This document shows, piece by piece, positions 55,198 through 64,000 of a stretch of 64,000 nt of DNA. Location of the stretch: assembly GCA_025765615.1 (NCBI GenBank), contig JAIVFJ010000046.1:186001-250000 (forward strand), read 5' to 3'. This DNA is from Zopfochytrium polystomum. Lineage: Eukaryota; Chytridiomycota; Chytridiomycetes; Chytridiales; Chytridiaceae. The number at the start of each line of letters is the position of its first letter. Within the stretch, counting starts at the first letter, position 1. The notes beneath the pieces were generated by a model. It searched no databases, was not told the DNA's origin, and saw nothing but the letters and a program-made list of their open reading frames with translations. The position numbers and the translations under genes are program-made.

Positions 55198-56261
55198 CTA
55201 GGTGCGTCGGGGAGGGTGAAGAGGGTGTGTGTGTTCCGAGTTTGCGGCTGTTGGGCGTCGGTGTGCTAACGACGCTGTGAAGAAGTGCCACGATGTCGAT
55301 CGATATCTTTGAGGACGAGAGACAGATTTTCACACGGAGAAGCAAGAGAGAGAGAGAGAGAGGTGTGTGCGTGTGTGTGTGTGTGGCCCTGTCGTAAAAC
55401 ATGCCTTCGGTTCTGTCTCTATGTCTCTCTCTCTCACCCTCACTCTCACCCTCTCTGTTTGCCCAACTACCCATTTCCCTTTCTTTCATAGTTGCCAAGC
55501 TCCAAGTCGCGCGCTCGATCGCACACATTTCCAGGTGCGTTGCAATCCCCAGGCGCGCACTGCAAACAACCTTCGATTCGTCGGGTATTGATTGATCAAT
55601 CACCCTATTTATTTATTTATTTATTTATTTTATCTGGCAGTGTAGCAAAAAGACCAAGAACAAAAACACAGTGCAAGCGGTCTGTCCGATCGCTCAGGAA
55701 AAGGAAGGAAGGCGTGGGGAGGTCAATTTGGCCAACTCCTGCTGAATCGATCGGGGGTATGTTTCGCTCTTCGGTGGGTGCAAAACTCAAGTATGCGCGT
55801 GAAGAAAGATTGCAAATCTGAGAAATCGTATCCACCGTAGGGTTGCGGAAGTAGTATGGATGGATGGATGGGTTGGTCCCGTCGGTCGCCGACAGTTGAG
55901 AGTGCCAAGTGTCAATCAAGTGTGGGCGAGCCGGGGAAGCCCTTGTTCTCTTGCTGGGATCATGCCACCACTCCCCCAAGCTTTATAAGGGAGGGATTCG
56001 GAGAATTTGTCGTTTTCCTTCAAAGAGAAAAAAAAAAGGAAAAAAAAAAGAAAGAAAACTTGGCATGACACAGAGGGGAAGAGAGAGAGAGAGAGAGAGA
56101 GACACACAGACAGAGAGAAAGAGAGCCGTGGCAAACCAAACAAAAAAAAAAAAACAAAGAAATAAACACACAAGGTATTCTAACGGGTGGCACCCCGCAT
56201 GCCTGCTCGCAAAAATCAATTCCATTCCCGCCGCAACACCTGCCGTCCTCAGTCCTCCTGT
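55197..56261. other. intergenic between kinase and myotubularin
   Basis: Kinase promoter plus the 3' flank of the myotubularin gene. Simple repeats: CT at about 55424-55460, (TTTA)n at about 55606-55628, (GA)n at 56083-56100 and A-runs near 56025-56060 and 56140-56157. No supported gene. Confidence 0.5.
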
Positions 56262-59200
56262 TCAGAAGTTTTCCAGTGGATGGACAAGAGCTTCCGACGA
56301 GCTTCCGTTCGGCTGCCGCGTGTCGCTTCCTGCTCTGCCATCAGGACCTGATTCAGGTAATGTTGCTTGGTCAACGCTTTGATCATGTGTGGCTGTCGCT
56401 GACGACGAAATCCCCAGTGATGCGAGGTCCTGTCGCACAACATCCGTCAGTCCTAACGAAGCGTTCCCGTCATTACTCAATGGCGAGGTTGGGTTCGGCT
56501 GAGGTGATGACCTGGACCAAGGGTTGGCCCACGGGTCGTACGGATCGTTCGATGGCGTTACGCGGAGCTTGGCGCTGATACCAACATAAGAGGAACCGCT
56601 GGCAAACATTCCCAGCTCGCGAGCGGCATTGCCAGAGCTGTAGGACGAAGCACTTCCTCCGCTGGACAAAGACGACGAGGAGGCAGCACTCACTGTGTTC
56701 GCAAGCGAGTTCATAGATGATGCGATCGCCGTCGATGCCTCGGTGGCGGCTGCAAACATCCGGGACGAAAACGTTGAGAACCCTTTGGAGAAAGCGGCAG
56801 CAGAAAACGGCCCCGCGTCGGCCTCGATATCAGGTCGCGGTGGCTCCGAGGCACTTCCTACTGTGGGGATTGAAGGGTTTCCGCCAGCCGACGCCTCCGA
56901 TTGAACTGTCTGCACAGAATGAACACTAGAGGATAGCGTCACGTCCTCCAATTCCTCCAAATTATTGATGTTGGATTTCGCGGGCATGTAGCTGGTTGGG
57001 GATAGTCCCCCACGGACTGTCGATGGGGGAAAGCTAGGGCCGGCGTCTTTGTCGGTACTGTCCAAGTTGGCGTCTTGATCTGCGGTCGCGCTGTTATTTG
57101 AAAAAGTTGGCGGCTTGGTCCATTGATTTGTTTGAGAAAGGCTCGAGAGAGTAGGCATGATAGATGGCGTGGAGGGTCTGTTTTCAGCCGCGTTAGCAGT
57201 TGACCGTTGGTTCCGTTCCACTACGGAGGCCGTAGCCATAACGGAGTTTAGATCCGTCTCCCCAATAACAGCTTGCGAAGTCGCCCAATCGTCCACGCCG
57301 CGAAGGTAAAGGCCTGTCCAGTATCTCAAATTGACGCTTGTGGGGAAAAGAACAGTTCCGTCTCCGGAAATGGTCCCAGGCGCACCCCCGATAGCTGACA
57401 CTATTCCAGCGCCCTCACCTCTTCCAGCGGGCTTCGAAGAAATAGAAGCTTCGGAAAGATGGCTTGGTGCGACATACAGTTGATTACGGAAATCAGCCTT
57501 ATTGGCTTGAACGAAATCCCAGAACGAGTAAGTAGACTCTTGCAAGGTTAATGGGGGGCTCCCGCCATTGTAGACAGATCCCGAATCACTCATGGCACTC
57601 CGTCGATAGGAAAATTGAACGCGATCCTTTTCATTATTAAACAGAAAGGTTCCAAACTGGCACGAATAAGCGTGGGTGTTGAGTGCAATCAAAAAAGCCT
57701 CGTTGAATTCAAAATGGGTCGGAAATTGAGTCCACAGTTGATAGGCACTGTCCAAGAACTGAGTGAAAACAGGCGATACCTCCCGAGGGTGCGCTGTGTT
57801 CGGGTAGCAGATATCCGCAGAAGCAAAAGAGCCGACACTAGAAGTGGTACCAGGCTGTTTCGAATTGTACCCGTACGGCCCAGCCGGCGACTGGTATGGA
57901 ACATAATTGCCACCGGTGTACAGAGACTCGCTCGATGTGGAAGAAGACGACGAAGAGATATTTGAGGACAGAATGCCGCTGTTCTTTGTCAGAAGCTTGG
58001 CAGCGTTAGTCAGAGAAAATTGCATGTTTTTTCCGGCTTGCTGGATCTGTGCACCGACCGACTGGTTTGCGCCACGCGTATCTTTGGCAAGGTGGCCAAG
58101 ACGATCACTGAATTTATGACCGAAAGCGATCCACTCTTTTTCGATCAAAACTTGGAATCCTTCGATCGTTCTGTAGTATGGATCGAGGCACATTTCGGCC
58201 AAGGAACACAGCTGGGCCGTGCGGTCCCATCCATCGCTGGAAAAGCAAAGCAAAAATGGAATCAGCCCATGGGAATTACAAACATCGATCAGCACCTGCA
58301 ATGAACTAAGACGTGGTTATTGTAAACATGGACATGTTGGACTATCATGTGCGCCCCATCCAGAAGCGTCTTCACATGCTTCAACCAGCCAGACTTGTCG
58401 AGGGCAGCTCTCGTCACAGGCCCCGTATCCACGGATTGAATGGCTGAGAAATGCGTTACATTCATCGTTACAGTGATCAATAAGGGTTGAACTCGTACAT
58501 TCCAGCAACTTCAGATAACTGTCTCTAACCACGTGAATGTTCTCAATACCAGAAAACACAATTCGACAGTTTCGGTAGTTTTCCGAGCTTTCCGTTCCTG
58601 CTCCAAGCGCTGTTTGTGCCATGGCATTAGCTGAAGGCCTCGCGTCAATAATAAGATGCTGATGGCCAGGGAGAGGCGGCTCGCGCCCGGTCGAAAATAC
58701 GCTCTCAATAAGCCTTTCATCTTGAATGGATCGGTTCGACTTCAGGCCAACTAGCGGTTGGGCAGATCGTGTGATAGATGACTGCATGACAGTGAGCGAA
58801 AGGATGTCCGCAACCATCAGTTGGTCTTACAAAGTTTTGTTGGTGAATGTAGCTTAAGGCCGGAATTCTACACTTGCTTCGAAACTTCCCTGCGTGCTTC
58901 AATACGTTATCGCTTATGCGGGCTGGAACGCCGATGATTCGCGGGTATGTCGAGGAGAACTGAGTAGTGCAGGTCAGAGTGATTCGAATACCGGAGAAAA
59001 CACACCGAAAAGTCATTATTAATGGTTGTGATCCTCCAAGCTTGGGTGCGGGTTCCCAGCCCCATTCGTTCGAACTCGCGGGTTGGGTCAAAAACGTTCC
59101 ATCCTTGCTTGGACTTGATGACATTGGACGTCGGCTGGTGGTAAAATGCGTAATGCTGATCGATGGATGCTTGGAAAAGGTAAGGTGGCTGAGCATAAAC

Positions 59201-59768
59201 TCAACGTGGCGTTCTCTTACAGATATTAACTAGCCGTTGGAGGGTGGAGAACAGGTCAATGCTATCTTGCTCATCCTCGAAGAAGAACTTTGCAAAAACG
59301 AAGTGACGGCAAACGACGTGTAACGGGAATAAGCCGTGGCTTGTTGGCTGCCGGCGATCAACGCAGTGAATGGTTGAGTATGAAATCTGGATGGTGGTGC
59401 TGTGAGTCCTACGAATTTGGGAACATTGCGGTTACCCAAAGGTTGCTAGAGATCGAATCGGACGATCCAGGACCCGCGCTTGCGACAAAAACAAGGTGGT
59501 GCTGAAGAAGAAGCAATGTCCCGAGCACAAGGTCTTGATTTTTCCCCAACTTCACGTTCAGAAACTTTACGGGAATCAGCCTTCAACACTGACTGACGCT
59601 GCAAATCGGCCCACAGCGATCCACGCGATCGGTCGCCGTCCCAATGGATCAACGGATTCGGAACGGCCCGTGGAAGGAAGAAGTGGAAGGGAGGCACGCA
59701 AGGGAAGTTGAACCCACCTTGGAGGGTAGCGGAGGGCTGCTGCTGCTGCTGCTGGTGCTGTCCATCAT
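56262..59768 (-). CDS. myotubularin-family phosphoinositide 3-phosphatase
   Basis: Eight exons: 59768-59718, 59564-59436, 59347-59221, 59169-59006, 58959-58831, 58781-58499, 58443-58296, 58236-56262 (1001 aa). Every joint keeps phase. N-terminal PH-GRAM (G-T-L-L-L-L-Q-H-H-L-V-F; V-C-R-H-F), then W-N-V-F-D...E-R-M-G, the phosphatase fold T-Y-P-R-I-I-G-V-P, F-R-S-K-C-R-I-P, S-A-Q-P-L-V-G, and the active-site loop H-C-S-D-G-W-D-R-T (C-x5-R complete, split by the last intron). It should therefore be an active enzyme on PI3P/PI(3,5)P2 in endosome and autophagy traffic. The tail of about 350 residues is Ser-rich. The short first exon (M-M-D-S-T-S-S) is the least certain part. It is divergent from the SS18-like gene, 366 bp away. 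Confidence 0.92.
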
Positions 59769-59824
59769 CGCCGCCTGCGCCGCAACAAGAGGCACAATCG
59801 ACACAGATCTGCTCTCTTGCTTTC

Positions 59825-59861
<37 letters not shown>

Positions 59862-60134
59862 TTTCTTACAACGACCATTCCGCGTCCGATGGTGCTGGCG
59901 CCGATGCGGCGCCTGCCTGCTGCTGCTGGTGCTGCTTGCTGCTGCTGATTGCTGCTATTGCTGGGTGGCCGCTTCCTCTTACTGCAGCTTCTGCCACTTC
60001 TGCTGCTAAATTCAGGTTCTTGAATGGGACGGCGAACAGGAATGAAGCCTAACCCGTACCGTCGGCTGACTGCCTTGTCAAGTGTGCACCCCCCTTCGAC
60101 ACAAGGCTCAGAAGCGGACACAAATGAAAACAAA
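59769..60134. promoter_or_regulatory. bidirectional promoter region
   Basis: 366 bp between the divergent myotubularin (-) and SS18-like (+) start codons. A T-run of about 35 bases lies at about 59827-59861, a poly(dA:dT) tract of the sort that excludes nucleosomes. Confidence 0.6.
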
Positions 60135-61450
60135 ATGTCCCAACTGCAGCCGCAGCAGCAGCAGCAGCAGCAGCAGCACCACCAGCAGCACCACCCACCC
60201 GACGTTGCTTCCACTGGCGGCGGTGGCGGCGCTCCTTCATCCCGCACGTTCACTCCGATTCCCACCCTCTCTCTCACCCACGCCACTGTGGAGCAGGTAA
60301 TTGCGAGTCATGCTCTCTGCCCGCCGTGGAATCTGCCTGACCTCTGCTTCAAACACGTTCCAGCTTCTGGCGATCAATACCCACCTGATCAAGATTCTGG
60401 TCGAGTACCAAAGCTTTGGCTGGTTTGAGGAGCCCGAATACAAAATGTTTGCAGTATTTTTTCGCCCTCGCTCCACCTCCCCACGCGGCTAAAGGCTGAA
60501 AGTTGCAGATATCATCAACGGCTTCAATCAAATCTTACATACCTCGCGACCGCTGCGGATTACCTCTCAAAACCGGTTCGTGCAGATGCCTGGGAGTCAA
60601 TATACTAATGTATGACTCCAAACTAATGAGTGACTCAACTTACTTTGCGCAGGAACCATCCCGATTAACAATTCTCAAGCAAAGCGTTGACCTGACGCCA
60701 GTAAAATACCCATCACGGGTTAAGCATCTTCGGCCACAAGAAAAGGACTTGGTCTCGAACGACGCGAGACCATTTCCGGCCACTGCTGCAGGGACCCAGC
60801 GCACAAAAATGGCGAAAACGAGCTCAAGTAGTTCCCGCCATGGCCCGGTGGCTGTCGATGTTGGGACCCCTTCCCAGGCACCACCAAGCACCCCCACAAG
60901 CTCGCAACTGGGACTGCGAACGCCGCCGGTGCAATCTCCTGCCACAGGACCGGGTCGAAGTGGAACAGCGTCGCCAACTCTGCATGCATTATCGCACAGT
61001 GCACAACAGCAGCAGCAGCAACAGCAACAGCAGCAGCACCAAAATCAATTTCTCCAATTGCAGCAGCAACTCAAACAGCAACAGCAACAGCAGCAACATC
61101 AGCAACAACTCCAACGCTTGCTTCAGCAAAACCCTCTCCTCCCAGGCTCTCTGACCTCGAACAACCCTTCCTCCTCGCCGATCGCGTATCCTATGTCGGG
61201 AGGCGCAAGCAACTCTATATTTCACATAGAGATGCCCGTCGTCGCTGCGGACACAAATCCCAAAGACATTGGTGACTATGACGCGACAGCGTATCGTCCC
61301 GTTCCCCCATTTGCACCTCCTCAAGACATGCGGCCCGAGGAAAGTCCCCCTCATTTATTCGACGGGGTAGGACGCAACTCCGGGCCGGCAGTCAACGCAG
61401 AAGTGGCAAAGGAGGCTGTACTGTCGAGATATCCTCGAATGGCCAATTGA
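60135..61450 (+). CDS. SS18/SSXT-like coactivator
   Basis: Four exons: 60135-60296, 60364-60446, 60509-60575, 60653-61450 (369 aa), all in phase. The SSXT domain spans exons 1-3 (residues about 45-105): V-E-Q-L-L-A-I-N-T-H-L-I, E-Y-Q-S-F-G-W, Q-R-L-Q-S-N-L-T-Y-L-A and A-A-D-Y-L. In animals SS18 and in plants GIF/AN3 proteins with this domain are partners of SWI/SNF (BAF) remodelling complexes. Poly-Gln lies before the domain (about 60150-60190) and long Gln/His-rich tracts in the last exon (about 61005-61130), as in SS18's QPGY-type tail. The start is the ATG giving M-S-Q-L-Q-P; an upstream open frame has two earlier ATGs of less likely context. Confidence 0.87.
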
Positions 61451-61619
61451 ATAGAAAGAGCGAAGAACTGAAACTACGAAAGCCAGACAGCCATTTCGTT
61501 GCTTCTTCTTTTTTCACATTCGACCAAGTTGAAGACGAAGGAGAGGAAAAAAAGGAGAACAGAGAAAGAAACAAAACAAAAAAAAAAAAAAAAAAAAAGG
61601 AACCGACCCCTGGAACAAA

Positions 61620-62093
61620 ATGATCTCTGGCCGCCTCTTCTCCACCGCGCGATCCGCTGCCGCCGCTGGACCGCTGCGAACGACGGCGATCGTCCGCCAC
61701 AGCAGCAACAGCGTTCTTGCGTGGTCGCACCTGAAGACCTTCCTTCCGAGGCTCAACTACAACGGATCCTCCACTCTCGGCGAGGTCTACGACGGCCTCT
61801 ACGCCAAGTACAAGTACCGCCTCGCGTACCCCGTCCTCCTGTGGGGACTCTTCCTGTACAGCAACCTTTGGGGATCGTAAGTATCATGTCCCAACTGTGC
61901 GGCTTTTTGCGCGTGACCGTCGGATGATAAGATCGGATAGTGTCGCCGCGCGTGGCCGTGGAATCAACATGCGCTGATCGATTCATTTTTTTCCCTTCTG
62001 TTTCGCACCTTTAGTTACATCTCTCCCGAGGAGAAGGCGCAGATTAGGGCACACGACGAGAAGCTGAAGTCGCTCGAGTTCCACCAAGTGTAG
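61620..62093 (+). CDS. small mitochondrial-type single-TM protein
   Basis: Two exons, 61620-61876 and 62015-62093, in phase (GTAAGT...CTTTAG); 111 aa. The N-terminus (M-I-S-G-R-L-F-S-T-A-R-S-A-A-A-A) is a typical presequence with an R-x-F/S-T cleavage context. After about 60 residues comes one hydrophobic segment (L-A-Y-P-V-L-L-W-G-L-F-L-Y) and then a charged helix (P-E-E-K-A-Q-I-R-A-H-D-E-K). Size and plan resemble accessory subunits of respiratory complexes or ATP synthase, but I cannot name it. It is convergent with the mitoribosomal gene mL43. Confidence 0.75.
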
Positions 62094-62281
62094 ATGGTCT
62101 CTAAAACCGTTGTCCATGCAGGTAACGGGACAGACTTCGCACCCATTCTCATAATCTGACCGTTTACAGAGGAATTTGCTCGTTGTGCTGGACCTGATGA
62201 TTCTTTTTTGCATCAATAAAACAGTCCCGTCGCTTGACCACCATTTCTCCCCGCCCGCGCGTTTTATTACATTGTTAAACA

Positions 62282-63168
62282 TCAGGGGCGGAATCGCTCT
62301 GCGGCCGTGAATGGATCCCATGGCCGGTTGGGGTCGTTTGAGGGAGATGTTTTGATGATGGGCCACGGGTACCGAATGTCGGTCGGCCGCCCCACCGTTT
62401 TCCAGTCCTTCCCGTGCACCGCCTTCCAAAACGACTTGGTCCAGTCCGTCCGCCCGATCGCCTGCAGGTCCGTCACCTGCAGCTTGGCGGACCCCCTGGG
62501 GTTCTTCCTTCTCCGAATCGGCCAGCCGTCCTTGTCCACCGTCTCCAAGCGGGGCGGGTTCGGGGTCTGCGGGACAGCCCCGAGCGCCGACGTGTCGCAG
62601 AGGTAGTTTGCCTGGCTCAGGATCTCCGCGGCCGACAACCGGTAGCACACGTGGCGCTTGATGCCGCCGTTCACGTAGTACGCAATCAGCTCCGCGGGCG
62701 CCTGCTTCCGGCGCTGGACGCTGAACTCGACGTACGGACGCTCGCGCGCCATCTGCACGAGGCACGTCTGGATGAACTGGACCATGCCTTCCGAGTCGCC
62801 TCCGGCGCCGTGCCGCGGAACATCGTAGTATATATCGACCTTGCGGATCTCGGGCACGAACGCGCCGACGCCGTTGTGGCGGTGGGTGCCAAGGTCCTGC
62901 CAGTGTTTTGTGTGTGGTGGTGGGAGGTAAGTTCGCAGTGGCACGAAGGAGGAAGGAGGAACAGAAAAAAGGGTGGAAATCTGTGGTTTCAAGGTGCAAG
63001 CGCTTCCCCGCCTGAAACTGCACGGGGCGAGCCGCCTCCTCGCGGAAGCTGGCGGCTACGGACTGGCCGATAAGGGAGGTAGTGGGGAGTGGCAATGCGT
63101 TCTACCTTTGCGGGAAGGAGCTTCTTGAGGCCCCCGACCTCAACCAGCTCCCTCACCAACTTGTTCAT
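62282..63168 (-). CDS. mitochondrial ribosomal protein mL43
   Basis: Two exons, 63168-63106 and 62896-62282, in phase 0 across a 209-nt intron; 225 aa. Exon 1 codes for a short Lys-rich start (M-N-K-L-V-R-E-L). Exon 2 opens the L51/S25/CI-B8 thioredoxin-like fold: N-G-V-G-A-F-V-P-E-I-R-K-V-D-I-Y-Y-D, F-I-Q-T-C-L, then R-P-Y-V-E-F and A-Y-Y-V-N-G. This matches mL43 of the large mitoribosomal subunit (yeast Mrpl51). It is longer than usual by a C-terminal extension of about 100 residues with a W-P-I-R-R-R-K-N and G-R-T-D-W-T-K region. Confidence 0.88.
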
Positions 63169-63217
63169 TTCCTTTCGCTGACAAGGTCTGCGTATGTATT
63201 TGTTTCCTGTTCCACCC

Positions 63218-63924
63218 TCAGGTCGACGGGTTCAGAATTTGCGCCAGCCTCTCCACCTGCGGCCGCAGCTGGCCACCAATGTCAAGTAGAATGCCTATTC
63301 ATTCAGGACCCACGCCGCGACGCGCCGCAAAGAGCGAAGAGAGGACAGAGGGGAACGGTACCCGTCCCAGGCAATGAGGAAAATTGACTTGTTAGACGCA
63401 ACGGCTCTGACAGCGAGCAGGGATCGAAAGAACGAAAAAAGGGCGTTACCAGAGTTAGCTGTGGAGGGGGCAATAAACGAAAGGATGAGCGGAGCATAGT
63501 TGAACTGCACAATCTGGTACTCGTCGAAAGCGGACATGACCATCAGAGGTCGGCCGAGCCCTATCTTTCCTGCCTTGACCGTTCGAGACATCGTTTTCAG
63601 CGATTTGTCCTCGAACACACAAGCAAAATAAAGCCCACTACCCGACGCGAAATGCAGTCAGGGTGCGCATTTTACCTGGTCGCAGGACATGGAAAACGTC
63701 GCTGAAAGCGCGGCCTTTGTCACCCGAGCTGGAAGATTTGGCGTCTCAACTGTCACAGACAAGTGCAAAAACTGGGTTGTGAGTCTCGGATGTGGCACAA
63801 TCCAGCTGGCACAACCTTTGATGACGATAACGCCGTCTTTATCGGTGATCAGGATCGCACCGAGATCATCTGTACTGCGTGATGGGAAAGAAGAAGGTGG
63901 AGGAAGCATCAGCTTCATCCCCAT
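63218..63924 (-). CDS. Ragulator subunit LAMTOR3-like (possibly 5'-incomplete)
   Basis: Exons 63924-63676, 63573-63450 and 63294-63218, in phase (149 aa). Roadblock/LC7 fold: A-I-L-I-T-D-K-D-G-V-I-V-I-K, then F-S-M-S-C-D-Q, K-I-G-L-G-R-P, Y-Q-I-V-Q-F-N-Y-A-P-L-I-L-S-F-I-A and a last helix N-S-G-I-L-L-D-I. This is the LAMTOR3/MP1 pattern, part of the lysosomal scaffold that recruits Rag GTPases and TORC1. The usual first helix before D-D-L-G-A-I-L is not seen. The ATG at 63924 may lie in an intron whose acceptor is near 63878, with the true first exon beyond the window. Confidence 0.8.
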
Positions 63925-63954
63925 AACATAGCGTCACTCAGCACTCTCTCTAAC

Positions 63955-64000
63955 ATACACGCACACACACACACACTCTCTCTCTGTCTCTCTCTCGTTT
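63955..64000 (+). repeat. (CA)n/(CT)n at window end
   Basis: Simple repeat on the 5' side of the LAMTOR3-like gene; it runs off the window. Confidence 0.85.

Noticed and set aside
59446..59697. Separate minus-strand gene upstream of myotubularin
   Set aside because: Part of it is explained by myotubularin exon 2 in another frame; the rest has no motif.
1..64000. CRISPR array, operons, rRNA genes or bacterial-type signals
   Set aside because: None seen. The intron-rich genes and retroelements are eukaryotic.

Overview
The window is nuclear DNA of a fungus, most likely from an early-diverging lineage (zoosporic or Mucoromycota-like); I cannot fix the phylum. The signs are: protein-coding genes with many short introns (about 47-210 nt, mostly 50-60 nt, GT-AG with GTAAGT-like donors), a Ran1-like kinase, a Ty3 chromovirus, a Tad/L1-like LINE fragment, and a TIR-NACHT-ankyrin receptor of a kind not typical of well-studied Dikarya. 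Splice models were made by hand. Nearly all keep phase across every junction and join conserved domains exactly.

Layout. 1-4740: repeat island, with repeats A and B, a 5'-truncated LINE inserted in A with a 9-bp target duplication, and TTAGGG-like motifs. 5283-6485: short cytochrome P450-like gene. 7175-11682 (-): six-exon TIR-NACHT-ankyrin-ZZ receptor. 13145-15445 (-): C2H2 transcription factor. 17544-19765 (-): homeobox gene. 19800-24660: low-complexity and repeat DNA with a tRNA-derived SINE candidate. 24668-29976: a near-intact, very young Ty3 chromovirus whose LTRs hold heat-shock-element arrays and whose primer site matches its own predicted 5' RNA end. 29985-32030: a second copy of repeats A and B plus a CENP-B/pogo-type transposase relic. 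33039-35390: coding-like DNA I do not recognise, broken by a stop and frame changes.

From 35.6 kb on the window is dense host DNA: phospholipid scramblase (-), a small presequence-bearing protein (+, divergent from it), a SAM-domain SNF2 helicase of ATRX/RAD54L2 type (-), a 12-TM unknown membrane protein (-), a Ran1-like kinase with a 1.1-kb-residue tail (-), myotubularin (-) divergent from an SS18-like coactivator (+), a small mitochondrial-type membrane protein (+) convergent with mitoribosomal mL43 (-), and the Ragulator subunit LAMTOR3 (-).

The most interesting items are the NLR-like receptor and the retrotransposon, which combines predicted heat-shock control with predicted Tf1-like self-priming. 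An ~800-bp, nearly identical inverted repeat pair also brackets the 28 kb that holds the receptor, P450 and both transcription factors.
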